A stretch of DNA of 64,000 nucleotides from Ensifer sesbaniae (GCF_013283665.1 NZ_JABEKU010000002.1:370863-434862); one strand, 5' to 3'; positions 52,640 to 62,901 are shown, counted from the stretch's first letter. Numbers and translations are program-made. Notes: generated by a model not told the origin, from the sequence alone.

Positions 52640-53643
52640 ACAAGCCAGCAATCGCTCTCCTATTGTTCGCAGGCGCCGCCGCCGGCGTGTGGTGGTTCGA
52701 TGTACCGCGGCAGCTCGGCTGGGCCGCCACGGAACGAACCTCGGTGCTTTACGGCAATGTCGACATCCGCCAGGTCTCTCTCGGTTTCCGCGTCAATGGC
52801 CGCATTGCGAGCCTCGGCGTCGACGAAGGCGATGCGGTGAACCCCGGCGACGTTCTCGCCACCCTCGATGCCGTTCCGTTCGAGCAAGCAGTGGCGGCGG
52901 CAGAAGCCGAACTCGGCGCGCTCAAGGCCAATCTCGCAAAACTGAAGGCCGGCGCGCGACCTACCGAAATCGCCCAGGCGCGCGCCGTCCATGAGGAACG
53001 CCTGGCCGATCTGAAAAACGCCAACCTTGCCTTTGAGCGCGCCCGGCAGTTGCGGCCGAACGGCACCATCTCCCAGGCGAACCTCGACGAGGCGAGCGCC
53101 AACAGGGCCGCGGCCGCAGCGCGCGCCACGTCCGCCCGCGAGGCTCTGGCCCTGCTCGAAGAAGGAAGCCGGATCGAAGATATCGAGGCAGCTCAGGCAC
53201 AGGTGCTTGCGGCCGAAGCCAAGCTCGAGAGTGCCCGAACATCGCTCGCCGACACGCGCCTTCTTGCGCCGAGCGCTGGTACGATCCTCTCGCGGGTACG
53301 CGAAGTCGGTGCGATCGTCGCGCCGTCCGACATGGTCTATGTCGTTTCGCTGAACGAGCCCGTCTGGGTCCGGGCCTACGTGACCGAGCCGGACCTCGGA
53401 CGCGTGCATCCCGGCATGGCCGTCGAGGTCACATCGGACGGCGCCCCGGATCGCCCTTACAAGGCGACGGTCGGCTTCATCTCGCCGGTGGCCGAGTTCA
53501 CGCCGAAGTCGGTGGAAACGCCGGAGCTCAGGACCGACCTCGTCTATCGCCTGCGTATCGTCGTCGACAAGCCTGGCCCGGATCTCAGGCAGGGCATGCC
53601 GGTGACCGTGCGCCTGCCGGAACAGGCTGGAGCCAAGCGATGA
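52636..53643 (+). CDS. ybhG: HlyD-family membrane fusion protein (YbhG-like)
   Basis: This 335-residue adaptor has an N-terminal anchor ([21 protein letters not shown]), a split biotinyl-lipoyl domain ([27 protein letters not shown]), a coiled-coil hairpin (about 90-195) and the barrel segment [24 protein letters not shown]. It links the ABC exporter to the outer membrane. It overlaps both neighbours by 4 nt, so the operon is translationally coupled. Confidence 0.9.
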   Translation: MNKPAIALLLFAGAAAGVWWFDVPRQLGWAATERTSVLYGNVDIRQVSLGFRVNGRIASLGVDEGDAVNPGDVLATLDAVPFEQAVAAAEAELGALKANLAKLKAGARPTEIAQARAVHEERLADLKNANLAFERARQLRPNGTISQANLDEASANRAAAAARATSAREALALLEEGSRIEDIEAAQAQVLAAEAKLESARTSLADTRLLAPSAGTILSRVREVGAIVAPSDMVYVVSLNEPVWVRAYVTEPDLGRVHPGMAVEVTSDGAPDRPYKATVGFISPVAEFTPKSVETPELRTDLVYRLRIVVDKPGPDLRQGMPVTVRLPEQAGAKR

Positions 53644-55370
53644 GCGCCAACGCACCCTTCGTCCGGATCGCGGATGTGGTCAAGCGCTTCGGCGAGGCTC
53701 CACCGGCGCTCGACCATATCAATGGCGAGATCCTCGGCGGGCAGATCACCGGACTCGTCGGCCCTGACGGTGCGGGAAAAACCACGCTGATCCGGCTGAT
53801 GACCGGGCTGATGCTGCCGGACGAGGGAAAGGTCGAGGTGCTCGGTTTCGACACGGTCACGCATGCGGCCTACATCCAGGCGGCCATCGGCTACATGCCG
53901 CAACGTTTCGGCCTCTATGAGGATCTTTCCGTTCAGGAGAACCTGAACCTTTACGCTGACCTGCGCGGCCTGCCGCTCGCCGACCGTGCCTCGACCTTCA
54001 ACGAACTGCTCGAATTCACCGATCTCAAGCGCTTTACCGCACGGCTTGCCGGCAAGCTTTCCGGCGGCATGAAACAGAAGCTCGGCCTTGCCTGCGCGCT
54101 TCTGCGCAAGCCGCGCCTGCTCCTCCTGGACGAGCCGGGCGTCGGCGTTGACCCGATCTCCCGCCGAGACCTCTGGAAGATGGTCGAAAACCTGACGGCC
54201 GAAGGCATCGGCGTCGTCTGGTCCACCGCCTATCTCGAAGAAGCCGAGGCCTGCGACAGCGTGCTCCTGCTCAATATGGGCGAGTTGCTGTTTTCCGGCA
54301 GCCCCTTAGAACTGACCGATCGCGTCGCCGACCGCGTCTTCAAGGTTTCCGGGATCACACATGGACGCCGCCAGAAGCTTGCGCGCTATCTCGACGAGGA
54401 CGATGTCGTCGACGGCGTCATTCAGGGTGAAGCGATCCGCCTGGTCATGAAGCCGGCCGCCAAACCGCCAGTTCCGGACGAAGGTTCGTCAGCGCCTGGT
54501 GTGACCGTCACCGCGCCCCGCTTCGAGGATGCTTTCATCGATATGCTCGGCGGTGGGCCTGGCGGCCGCTCGCGGCTGGCGGAAACCCAGACACCCTTTG
54601 CAATGGAGAACAGCAAACCCGTCATCGAGGCACACGGCCTGACGAAACGCTTCGGCGATTTCACGGCGGCCGACGACATTACCTTCGATATTCCGCGCGG
54701 CCAGATCTTCGGGCTGCTCGGCCCGAACGGCGCCGGCAAGTCGACGACGTTCAAGATGCTCTGCGGGCTGCTGAAGCCGTCGGCTGGCGAGGGCCGCGTT
54801 GCCGGCTTCGACCTGCGCCGCGACGCGGCCGAGGCACGCAACCGGCTCGGCTACATGGCGCAGAAGTTCTCACTCTACGGCGACCTCAGCGTCGCCCAGA
54901 ACCTCAGTTTCTTTGCCGGCGTCTACGGGCTATCCGGCGCACGCAAGCGCGAGCGCATCCAGTTGATGATCGAGATCTTCGCCTTCGACCGGCTGCTCGG
55001 CATGTCGGCCAAGGATCTGCCGCTGGGCCTCAAGCAGCGGCTGGCGCTGGCCTGCGCCGTGCTGCACGAGCCGGAAGCGCTGTTTCTCGATGAGCCGACG
55101 TCCGGCGTCGATCCGATCACCCGGCGCGAATTCTGGACCCACATCAACGGCCTGGTCGATAAGGGCGTGACGGTGCTCGTCACCACCCACTTCATGGACG
55201 AGGCCGAGTATTGCGACCGCATTTCGCTCATCTACCGCGGCCGGTCGATCGCGCTTGGCTCACCCGACGAATTGAAGGCGCAGGTCGCCAATGACAAGCT
55301 GCCGGACCCGACGATGGAGAATGCCTTCATCGCCCTGGTTCAGGGTTCGGAGGAAAAGGAGGCCGCATGA
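53640..55370 (+). CDS. ybhF: Tandem ABC exporter ATPase (YbhF-like)
   Basis: The 576-residue protein contains two complete nucleotide-binding domains. NBD1 has Walker [10 protein letters not shown] and signature [19 protein letters not shown]2 has [10 protein letters not shown] and a degenerate signature [16 protein letters not shown]. Both have LFLDEP- or LLLDEP-type Walker B. The degenerate second signature is a normal feature of YbhF-type proteins as I recall them. It powers the two downstream ABC-2 permeases. Confidence 0.92.
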   Translation: MSANAPFVRIADVVKRFGEAPPALDHINGEILGGQITGLVGPDGAGKTTLIRLMTGLMLPDEGKVEVLGFDTVTHAAYIQAAIGYMPQRFGLYEDLSVQENLNLYADLRGLPLADRASTFNELLEFTDLKRFTARLAGKLSGGMKQKLGLACALLRKPRLLLLDEPGVGVDPISRRDLWKMVENLTAEGIGVVWSTAYLEEAEACDSVLLLNMGELLFSGSPLELTDRVADRVFKVSGITHGRRQKLARYLDEDDVVDGVIQGEAIRLVMKPAAKPPVPDEGSSAPGVTVTAPRFEDAFIDMLGGGPGGRSRLAETQTPFAMENSKPVIEAHGLTKRFGDFTAADDITFDIPRGQIFGLLGPNGAGKSTTFKMLCGLLKPSAGEGRVAGFDLRRDAAEARNRLGYMAQKFSLYGDLSVAQNLSFFAGVYGLSGARKRERIQLMIEIFAFDRLLGMSAKDLPLGLKQRLALACAVLHEPEALFLDEPTSGVDPITRREFWTHINGLVDKGVTVLVTTHFMDEAEYCDRISLIYRGRSIALGSPDELKAQVANDKLPDPTMENAFIALVQGSEEKEAA

Positions 55371-56515
55371 GCGCGCAATCCTCCAACGCCGAAAGCCGCA
55401 CCGTCCGGGCCCGTCGCTTTGCCGCGCTGGTGCGCAAGGAAAGCTATCAGATCGTCCGCGACCCGAGCAGCATCCTGATCGCTTTCGTGTTGCCCATGAT
55501 CCTCCTGTTTCTTTTCGGCTACGGCGTCTCGCTCGATACGACCCAGACCCGCATCGGCCTCGTCATCGAGGAGGAGGCACCCCTGACGCGCGATCTCGCC
55601 GCGGGTTTCCAGGCTTCACGCTATTTCAAGGTGACGGTCGGCCGCGACCGGCGCGAATTCGAAGAGGACCTTGTGCTCGGCCGCGTGCGCGGCATCGTCG
55701 TGATCCCTGCCGGCTTCACGGCGGATCATGCCGCCGGGCGCCACCCGGCGTTGCAGGTGCTCGTCGACGGCTCCGACCCCAATACCGCCAATTTCGTCCA
55801 AAACTACGCCCAGGCGACCCTTGCCAACTGGGAGCGCCAGCGCTTGAGCGACGGCGCCGGTCACCCACCGGCGATTTCGGCCGAGCAGCGCTTCTGGTTC
55901 AATCCGGAGCTGACCAGCCGGAATTTCCTTGTGCCCGGGTCGATCGCGATCGTGATGACACTCGTCGGCACGCTGCTCACTTCGCTCGTCGTTGCCCGTG
56001 AATGGGAGCGCGGCACGATGGAGGCGATGATGGCAACACCCGTATCGGCCGCCGAACTGCTGGCTGGAAAGCTGCTGCCCTATTTTATCCTCGGGCTCAC
56101 GTCGATGACGCTTTGCGTGCTGCTCGCCGTCTTCCTCTTCGGCGTTCCCTTCCGCGGATCGATCGCGGCGCTCTATGCGCTCTCGGCAACCTTCCTGATG
56201 CCGGCGCTCGGCCAGGGCTTACTGATCTCGGCGGCGACGAAGAACCAGTTTCTCGCCTCACAGCTCGCGCTGATCTCCGCCTTCCTGCCGGCCTTCCTGC
56301 TCTCCGGCTTTCTCTTCGAGATCAATTCGATGCCGACGGTCATTCAATGGATCACCTTTATCGTGCCGGCCCGTTATCTGATACCGAGCCTGCAGACCGT
56401 GTTCCTTGCCGGCGACATCTGGCCAATGTTTACGCGCGCCATCGCCGTCATGCTCTTAATCGGCTGCGTCTTCTTCGCGCTCGCCGCCCGCAGCACCCGC
56501 AAGAGGATTGGCTGA
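55367..56515 (+). CDS. ybhS: ABC-2 type permease (YbhS-like)
   Basis: This 382-residue ABC-2 family permease has an N-terminal span (FVLPMILLFLFGYGVSLD), a periplasmic domain of about 150 residues and five C-terminal spans, including AREWERGTMEAMMATPVSAAELLAGKLLPYF. It probably dimerises with the next permease to form the export channel. It overlaps the ATPase gene by 4 nt and is one base from the next start codon. Confidence 0.9.
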   Translation: MSAQSSNAESRTVRARRFAALVRKESYQIVRDPSSILIAFVLPMILLFLFGYGVSLDTTQTRIGLVIEEEAPLTRDLAAGFQASRYFKVTVGRDRREFEEDLVLGRVRGIVVIPAGFTADHAAGRHPALQVLVDGSDPNTANFVQNYAQATLANWERQRLSDGAGHPPAISAEQRFWFNPELTSRNFLVPGSIAIVMTLVGTLLTSLVVAREWERGTMEAMMATPVSAAELLAGKLLPYFILGLTSMTLCVLLAVFLFGVPFRGSIAALYALSATFLMPALGQGLLISAATKNQFLASQLALISAFLPAFLLSGFLFEINSMPTVIQWITFIVPARYLIPSLQTVFLAGDIWPMFTRAIAVMLLIGCVFFALAARSTRKRIG

Positions 56516-56516
56516 G

Positions 56517-57629
56517 ATGTGGTGGACAAGGCTCAAGGCGCTGATCGTCAAGGAATTGCTGGCGGTGCTGCGCGACCCCAAGGGGCGCACCGTGCTGATC
56601 GTCCCGCCGATCCTCCAGCTTCTGGTGTTTTCCTATGCCGCGACGCTGGAGGTGACGAATGTCGACGTCATGGTGCTGAACCGCGACAACGGCCACTGGA
56701 GTCAGGATCTCGTCCGCGAGATCGACGGCGCGCCGACTTTCCGCAGCATCCGCTTCACCAACAGTCCGGACGAGGTGCGCGTGGCGATAGACACCCAAAA
56801 GGTCATTGCCGCAATCGAAATCGGTCCTACCTTCTCGCGCGACATCGAGGCGAGCCGGCCCGCGGAGGTACAGGTCATTCTCGACGGGCGTCGCTCCAAC
56901 GCCTCGCAGATTGTTTCCGGCTATCTCGGGCGCATCGTCGGAACGCTTGGAGCCGAGACGCCGGCCGGCAAGCGCATGGCGTCCGGCGCCATCACGGTCG
57001 TTGCGCGCAACTGGTTCAATCCGAACCTCACCTATCAATGGTTCATGGTGCCGAACCTCGTCGCCAGCATCGCGCTCTTGATCGGCCTGATCGTGACCGC
57101 GCTGTCGATCGCGCGCGAACGCGAGCTTGGTACTTTCGATCAGCTCATGGTCTCGCCGCTTCGAACCCACGAAATCCTGATCGGCAAACTGATCCCGCCG
57201 ATGATGATCGGCCTGTTCCACATCACGATCTACATTCTGGCCGCCGTCTTCATTTTCGGCGTACCGCTGCGCGGCTCGCTGTTCCTGCTCTACGGCAGCG
57301 CGGTCTTCTACCTCGCTTCCGTCGTCGGTCTCGGCCTGTTCATCTCGGCGCTGTCGATGACGCAGCAGCAGGCGATCCTCGGCGCCTTCCTCTTCATGGT
57401 GCCGGCAATGTTGCTTTCCGGCTTCGCGACGCCGATCGAGAACATGCCCACGTGGCTGCAGCCGATCACCTATATCAACCCGCTGCGCTACTTCCTCGTC
57501 ATTGTGAAGGGCGTATTCCTCAAGGACATACCGGCAGTCGAGGTGGCGCGACAGACGATCCCGCTGTTGCTGATCGCCATCGTCACCCTCTCGGCCGCCT
57601 CGTGGCTGTTTCGCCGCCGGCTGGAATAG
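56517..57629 (+). CDS. ybhR: ABC-2 type permease (YbhR-like)
   Basis: This 370-residue ABC-2 permease has the same layout as its neighbour: KELLAVLRDPKGRTVLIVPPILQLLVF at the N-terminus, a large periplasmic loop and the core ARERELGTFDQLMVSPLRTHEILIGKLIPP. ATG 56517 (MWWTRLKAL) is chosen, one base after the previous stop; a TTG three codons earlier is unnecessary. It is the last gene of the operon and is followed by a hairpin. Confidence 0.9.
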   Translation: MWWTRLKALIVKELLAVLRDPKGRTVLIVPPILQLLVFSYAATLEVTNVDVMVLNRDNGHWSQDLVREIDGAPTFRSIRFTNSPDEVRVAIDTQKVIAAIEIGPTFSRDIEASRPAEVQVILDGRRSNASQIVSGYLGRIVGTLGAETPAGKRMASGAITVVARNWFNPNLTYQWFMVPNLVASIALLIGLIVTALSIARERELGTFDQLMVSPLRTHEILIGKLIPPMMIGLFHITIYILAAVFIFGVPLRGSLFLLYGSAVFYLASVVGLGLFISALSMTQQQAILGAFLFMVPAMLLSGFATPIENMPTWLQPITYINPLRYFLVIVKGVFLKDIPAVEVARQTIPLLLIAIVTLSAASWLFRRRLE

Positions 57630-57667
57630 CAATTCCGGCAAAGACGCGGTTTTGTGGCCGGAATTGC
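57629..57667. terminator. Bidirectional hairpin after the ybh-type operon
   Basis: GCAATTCCGGC and GCCGGAATTGC form a perfect 11-bp stem around a 17-nt loop. It begins at the last base of the ybhR stop codon and lies between convergent genes. Confidence 0.65.
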
Positions 57668-57696
57668 CTGAAGCGACGCTTTCGGCCGCAAATGCG

Positions 57697-58299
57697 CTAC
57701 TCCTTCAGAAACTGTGCGATCGCGGTGATTTCGTTCTGGCGGATGTCGTGTCCGCCCGAGTGCCATTCGGTTTCGGTCGCCGCGCCCTGCCCCTGGAAGT
57801 AGTCCGCCAGGGCCTGCGTCAACGGGGCCGGGCAAATGGGATCACGTTCCCCGGCCGTGATCAGCACTCGGCGCCCCTTGAGGCCCGCATTGTCCTTTGG
57901 ACGAAACGGGATCAGAGGATGCATGAGCGCCGCTTTGTCGAAGACACCCTCTTCGATCAGCACGTTGGCAAGAATGTTCGCGCCATTGGAATAGCCAAGG
58001 CCAATCACCGCCGAAGCCTGATGCTCCGCGGCAAGCGCCTTGACGAAAGCCGCCATCTTCTCGGTGGCACGTGCGAGGTCCGCCATGTCGTAGACGCCCT
58101 CGCCCGTGCGCTTGAAGAAGCGCGCAGCCCCATGTTCCGACACATCGCCCCGCGGCGAGACGATCGTCGCATCGGGCAAGAGCTCGGACGCGAAGGTGAA
58201 GAACTGGTTTTCGTCGCCACCGGTTCCGTGGAAAACGAAGAAGATCGGCTGACCGGGCTTGCCGGCCTTCAGTTTGTGGACATAGCCAAAGTCGACCAT
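57697..58299 (-). CDS. Carboxylesterase/phospholipase-type hydrolase (MhqD-like)
   Basis: This is a 200-residue esterase of the alpha/beta-hydrolase fold with FVFHGTGGDENQF at the oxyanion site, nucleophile serine in GLGYSNGANILAN, and the His in WHSGGHDIRQNE. It matches the YpfH/MhqD group, which in Bacillus is paired with quinone-detoxifying dioxygenases. The ring-cleaving dioxygenase gene lies 167 bp upstream on the same strand, which supports that pairing. The substrate is not known. Confidence 0.84.
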   Translation of the reverse strand: MVDFGYVHKLKAGKPGQPIFFVFHGTGGDENQFFTFASELLPDATIVSPRGDVSEHGAARFFKRTGEGVYDMADLARATEKMAAFVKALAAEHQASAVIGLGYSNGANILANVLIEEGVFDKAALMHPLIPFRPKDNAGLKGRRVLITAGERDPICPAPLTQALADYFQGQGAATETEWHSGGHDIRQNEITAIAQFLKE

Positions 58300-58466
58300 T
58301 TTTGTCTCCTGGTGCTATTCCGGCGAACTCCTGGCGAGCTCGCTATCGGAAGTGCCTTGTTTCAAAGAGTTAGATCCACTGTTTCGACGAAACTGTGAAT
58401 GATCTGCCGAGCATTCCAATGCCGCAAAGGGCCCGCCGGCAGGGCGAGCCCTCGGTGTTGACTGCG

Positions 58467-59399
58467 CTAGTCGTCGATCTTCTGCAGATGGCTCTCCAGG
58501 ATCGGGCGCAGGTGCTTATGCTGTTGCGGCAGCTTCAACGCCTCGCCGAGATGCGCAAGGTCCTCATCGCGATCAAAGCCGGGCTCGTTGGTGGCAATCT
58601 CGAACAGCACGCCGCCCGGCGTACGGAAGTAGATCGCCCAGAAATAATCGCGATCGATGACCGGGGTCACCTGGTAGCCGGTGTCCATCAGGGCCTTGCG
58701 CACTTCGAGCTGCTTCTCGCGGTTCTCGACGGCAAACGCGATATGGTGCACCGAACCGGCGCCCTGGGAAGCGCGACCGATATTCGGCATCGTCTCGAGG
58801 TCGATGACGCGGGCATCGTTGCCGCCGGGTACGATCAGCCGCGTGACACCGTCCTTGCGGTCGAGTTCTTCGTAGCCCATGAACTTCAGGAGCTCGGCCG
58901 TCGCGCCCTCGTCGTGAAGGCGCAGTGCTGCGGAATGGAACCCGCGGATTGCGTGATCCGCCGAGATGCCGCCTTCCGTCCACGGCGTGCGCTGGTCGTC
59001 CTTGACCTCGACGAGGGCGAAGCCGTCGCCATCGGGACCGGCAAAGTTCAGGCGCTTCTCGCCGAAGGTCTCTTCATCCTTGAGACCGGTGACGCCCAAT
59101 GTCGTCAGGCGATCTTTCCAGAAGCCGAGGGAGCCCTGCGGCACCGAGAAAACAGTCGTCCCGACTTCGCCGGTGCCGGCCCGGCCGCGCGGCATTTGCG
59201 GGAACGGAAAGTAGGTCATGACCGTGCCGGGCGTGCCGACCTCGTCGCCGTAATAGAGGTGGTAGACATCGGGGGAATCGAAGTTGACCGTCTTCTTGAC
59301 GCGGCGCAGGCCGAGCGACTTGGTGAAGAACAGATTGTTTTCGCGCGCATCGTCGGCCATCGAGGTGACGTGATGCAGACCCTTGATCTGATTGAGCAT
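58467..59399 (-). CDS. Ring-cleaving dioxygenase-like protein (MhqO-like, VOC)
   Basis: The 310-residue protein holds two VOC modules. The first starts IKGLHHVTSMADDARENNLFF and the second DHAIRGFHSAALRLHDEGATAELL. Metal-ligand positions are seen in LHHVT, VHHIAF and GVLFEIATNEPG. This matches MhqO/MhqE-type glyoxalase-like dioxygenases, which deal with quinones and catechols. ATG 59399 is selected; the open frame extends 16 codons upstream without support. Confidence 0.85.
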   Translation of the reverse strand: MLNQIKGLHHVTSMADDARENNLFFTKSLGLRRVKKTVNFDSPDVYHLYYGDEVGTPGTVMTYFPFPQMPRGRAGTGEVGTTVFSVPQGSLGFWKDRLTTLGVTGLKDEETFGEKRLNFAGPDGDGFALVEVKDDQRTPWTEGGISADHAIRGFHSAALRLHDEGATAELLKFMGYEELDRKDGVTRLIVPGGNDARVIDLETMPNIGRASQGAGSVHHIAFAVENREKQLEVRKALMDTGYQVTPVIDRDYFWAIYFRTPGGVLFEIATNEPGFDRDEDLAHLGEALKLPQQHKHLRPILESHLQKIDD

Positions 59400-59639
59400 T
59401 GCCGTGATCCTTTCTCTCTGGCGCCGCCGGGCGCTCCGTTGCGTCATAGATGCGCTCTTCCAGCCCGCAGCGAAAGCCGGCCGCGGCCAAACGCATTGTC
59501 AACGCTTCATTGACGACGCTGATTACTCGTCAACAAGCGCCGACCTGGCAGCGCCTACGCTTGTGACGCGTTGCGCCGATGCTTAAGATCACCACGCGGC
59601 AAGTGGTCGTAAGCACGTGAGGAGGCGGGCGGACATTCC

Positions 59640-61466
59640 GTGAAATATCGCTTGGTCTCTGGATTGTTGCTGTTGCCGTTGCTTGCGGCGATATTGGCCT
59701 GGAAAGGCTATGCGGTCGCGACCGACAGCTATCTGCGCGAGGCGACCGCTCAGGCAAACACCGCTCTCAGGCTCGCCGTCACGGCACTCGACGGCCATCT
59801 CAATCGTTATCAGGCATTGCCTGCCCTGATCGCCGATCATGAGGATGTCCAGGAACTCGTTACCCGCCCGCGCGACCGGCGACTGCGGGAGGCGGTGAAC
59901 GCCTACCTCAAAGACATCAACGGCCTGCTCCAATCCTCTGATATCTATGTGATCATGCCGGACGGCGATACGATCGCGGCCAGCAATTATGACGGGCCGA
60001 CGAGCTTCGTCGGCCAGAATTTCAGCTACCGCCCCTATTTCCAGCAAGCGCTTCGCGGACAGCAGTCGCGGTTCTATGCGCTTGGCACCACGTCACTGAA
60101 GCGCGGCTACTATTTCGGCTCGCCAATCCAGATCGGCGACGAAATCCGCGGCGTTATCGTCTTCAAGGTCGATGTCGAAAGCATCGAGGCTTCCTGGCAA
60201 GGCGGCGAATACAGGATCTTCGTTTCCGATCCCGAAGGCATCATCTTCATGTCCGGCGACCCGGGCTGGCTCTATTCCTCCATCCTGCCGCTGACAACGG
60301 AACGCCTTGGACGCACCGAAGCCTCGAGGCGGTACGCCGACGCCACCTTGCGCCCGCTCCCCATTGCGGAGAGCAGCTCGCTCGACCACCGCTTCATGAG
60401 CGTCTCCTCCGACGGTTCAAGCCGTGAGTATCTCGTGCTTTCGCAATATATGCCCGATGCCGATTGGACCGTGAACGTCCTGGTGGATACGGCCTCGGCC
60501 TATACGCAAGCGCGCACGACAGTCGCAGCCGCGCTTCTGTTGATCTGCCTGGCCGGCCTCGGCGTGGCCATTGTCTTGCAACGGCGTGCCCGCCTCAACG
60601 AACGCATCTCGATGCAGGCGGAAGCGCAGGTGGAACTTGAACGCCGTGTCGACGAACGGACCGCCGACCTTGCGCGCGTCAATGCCCAGATCGAGGAGGA
60701 GATCGCCGAGCGCCGACTGACGGAACAGCAGTTGCGCCGGACACAGGCCGATCTGATCCAGGCAGGCAAGCTGGCGGGCCTCGGGCAAATGTCCGCGGCC
60801 CTCTCGCACGAATTCAACCAGCCGCTTGCCGCCGCCAAGACCTATGCCGATAGCGCCGCACTGCTGATCGAACGGGGCCGCTCCGACGAGGCGAGCGACA
60901 ATATCCGGCGAATTTCCGCGCTTGTCGATCGCATGGCGGCAATCAGCAAGCACCTGCGCAACTTCGCCCGCAAACCGAACGAGAAGCTTGGACCGGTTCC
61001 GGTCGAGGAGGTGGTGCGCGATACGATGGAGATCGTATCGGTTCGGCTGAAGGCCGCAGCGGCAAGCATCGACATCGACCTCGGCGACGCACCGCTCGTC
61101 GTGCGCGCCGGGTCCGTCCGCCTGCAGCAGGTGCTTGTCAACATCATCTCCAATGCGGCCGATGCGGTCGAGGGGCTTGATGACCGGACCATCCGTCTTC
61201 GTGCCCGGCGGGAAGACGGCAAGGTGGTTCTGACGATCAGTGACCGAGGGCCGGGTATTCCCCCGGCGATTGCCGAGCGCATCTTCGATCCGTTCTTTTC
61301 CACCAAGGGCGTCGGCAAGGGGCTGGGCCTCGGCCTCTCGATTTCCTATAACATTATCAAGGATTTCGGCGGCAGCCTTGTCGCCACCAATCTTGCGGAG
61401 GGTGGCGCCGAGTTTCGCATCGAACTCGCCGTCGAAAACAACGATGCCCGGGAGGCTGCTGAGTAA
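59640..61466 (+). CDS. Sensor histidine kinase, DctB-like
   Basis: This 608-residue membrane sensor has a first span at residues 7-24, a tandem Cache/PAS-like periplasmic domain (about 30-280) and a second span (293-314). A coiled-coil linker follows, then HisKA with His390 in MSAALSHEFNQPLAAAKTYAD, and an HATPase domain (IISNAADAVEG, SDRGPGIPP, GKGLGLGLSISY). This layout is that of DctB C4-dicarboxylate sensors. GTG 59640 is used, with AGGAGG about 13 nt upstream. It touches the downstream regulator gene. Confidence 0.88.
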   Translation: MKYRLVSGLLLLPLLAAILAWKGYAVATDSYLREATAQANTALRLAVTALDGHLNRYQALPALIADHEDVQELVTRPRDRRLREAVNAYLKDINGLLQSSDIYVIMPDGDTIAASNYDGPTSFVGQNFSYRPYFQQALRGQQSRFYALGTTSLKRGYYFGSPIQIGDEIRGVIVFKVDVESIEASWQGGEYRIFVSDPEGIIFMSGDPGWLYSSILPLTTERLGRTEASRRYADATLRPLPIAESSSLDHRFMSVSSDGSSREYLVLSQYMPDADWTVNVLVDTASAYTQARTTVAAALLLICLAGLGVAIVLQRRARLNERISMQAEAQVELERRVDERTADLARVNAQIEEEIAERRLTEQQLRRTQADLIQAGKLAGLGQMSAALSHEFNQPLAAAKTYADSAALLIERGRSDEASDNIRRISALVDRMAAISKHLRNFARKPNEKLGPVPVEEVVRDTMEIVSVRLKAAAASIDIDLGDAPLVVRAGSVRLQQVLVNIISNAADAVEGLDDRTIRLRARREDGKVVLTISDRGPGIPPAIAERIFDPFFSTKGVGKGLGLGLSISYNIIKDFGGSLVATNLAEGGAEFRIELAVENNDAREAAE

Positions 61467-62824
61467 TGATCGAGAGCCGGATCCTGCTCGTCGATGACGA
61501 AGAGGATGTGCGCCATTCGAGCGCGCAAGCGCTGGAACTGGCGGGCTTTCGCGTCGAGACCTTTGCGGCAGCCGAACACGTTCTGGAATTCATCAGTTTC
61601 AGTTTTGCCGGTGTCGTCATCAGCGATATCCGCATGCCCGGCATGGATGGCATGACCCTCCTGCAGCGCATCCGCGAGATCGATGCCGAGGTGCCGGTCA
61701 TCCTCGTCACCGGTCATGGCGACGTTCAGCTTGCCGTACGCGCGATGCGCGAAGGCGCCTATGATTTTGTCGAGAAACCCTTCGCAGCCCAGATGCTTGC
61801 TGGCACGATCCGCCGGGCGCTCGATTGGCGGACCCTGGTTCTCGAGAACCGGCGACTGAAGGCAGTGGCCGGCAAGCGCGACGACATCGAGCAGCGGCTT
61901 CCCGGCCGAAGCCAGGTCATGGTCGATCTGCGCTATCGTATCCGCGCAATCGGCGCCGCCGACGCCGACACACTGATCATCGGCGACACCGGCGTCGGCA
62001 AGGAAGTGCTCGCCCGCACGCTGCATGATCTCAGCGCCCGAGCCAACAACCCGTTCATCGCCATCAACTGTGCAGCGCTGCCGGAAAACCTGATCGAAAG
62101 CGAACTCTTCGGCCATGAGCCCGGAGCCTTCCCCGGTGCCATCAGACCGCGATACGGCAAGTTCGAGCATGGTCGCGGCGGCACGATCCTGCTCGACGAA
62201 ATCGGCTCGATGCCCTTCGATCTGCAGGCGAAATTTCTGCGCGTACTGCAGGAACGCGTCATCACCCGGCTCGGATCGAACGAAGTCGTGCCGTTGGACG
62301 TGCGCTTCATCGCCACCAGCAAGGTCGATCTCGAAAGGGAAGTTGCCGCAGGGCGCTTCCGGGCGGACCTACTCTATCGCCTCAACGTCGCGACCCTTCG
62401 GGTTCCTTCGCTCGCTCAACGCCGCGCCGACATCCCGCTGCTCTTTCTGCAACTGATCAGGGAATCTGCGGCCCGTTACGGCCGAGACGAGGTGGAGGTC
62501 TCGCAAGCCATGCTGGCGGAAATGGCAGAACGCGACTGGCCGGGCAATGTGCGCGAACTGCGCAACGCCGCCGAGCGCCTGGTCCTCGGGCTCGATGCGG
62601 CGCCGCACGATGCGGCGAAGGAAGAAAGCGGGCGTCTTGCCGACAAGGTCGCCGCCTATGAAAAAAGCCTGATCGCCAGCGCCATTGCCGCCCATGGCGG
62701 TGCCCTGAAGCCGGTCTATGAATCGCTCGGCATCTCGCGCAAGACGCTCTACGAGAAGATGCAGAAGTTCGGGCTCGACAAGAAGCTTGTCGCCGCAGAC
62801 TTTTCCCTCGACAGCGAGAGCTGA
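61466..62824 (+). CDS. Sigma-54-dependent response regulator, DctD-like
   Basis: The 452-residue regulator has a receiver with Asp54 (VISDIRMPGMDG), a sigma-54 AAA+ domain with Walker A GDTGVGKE (Lys179), Walker B ILLDEIGSM and an R-finger region, and a C-terminal Fis-type HTH (LKPVYESLGISRKTLYEKMQKF). It partners the upstream kinase, sharing one base. The sigma-54 contact loop reads GAFPGA (220-225) where the family consensus is GAFTGA. No dctA gene is in the window, so its target promoter is unknown. Confidence 0.9.
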   Translation: MIESRILLVDDEEDVRHSSAQALELAGFRVETFAAAEHVLEFISFSFAGVVISDIRMPGMDGMTLLQRIREIDAEVPVILVTGHGDVQLAVRAMREGAYDFVEKPFAAQMLAGTIRRALDWRTLVLENRRLKAVAGKRDDIEQRLPGRSQVMVDLRYRIRAIGAADADTLIIGDTGVGKEVLARTLHDLSARANNPFIAINCAALPENLIESELFGHEPGAFPGAIRPRYGKFEHGRGGTILLDEIGSMPFDLQAKFLRVLQERVITRLGSNEVVPLDVRFIATSKVDLEREVAAGRFRADLLYRLNVATLRVPSLAQRRADIPLLFLQLIRESAARYGRDEVEVSQAMLAEMAERDWPGNVRELRNAAERLVLGLDAAPHDAAKEESGRLADKVAAYEKSLIASAIAAHGGALKPVYESLGISRKTLYEKMQKFGLDKKLVAADFSLDSES

Positions 62825-62853
62825 CAGGTTCGTTCCTCAAATACAGAACAAAG

Positions 62854-62881
62854 ACAGGGACGCGATCGCCCGCGTCCCTGT
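62854..62881. terminator. Hairpin between convergent genes
   Basis: ACAGGGACGCG and CGCGTCCCTGT form an 11-bp perfect stem with a 6-nt loop, 30 nt after the response-regulator stop and 20 bp from the end of the peptide-transporter ATPase gene. It probably ends both transcripts. Confidence 0.7.
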
Positions 62882-62901
62882 GAATGACAGCGCCCGAAGC
62901 C

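Noticed and set aside
55021-55070. Degenerate ABC signature LPLG in the second domain of the YbhF-like ATPase
   Set aside because: It looked like a lesion, but this form is, as far as I recall, normal for YbhF proteins.
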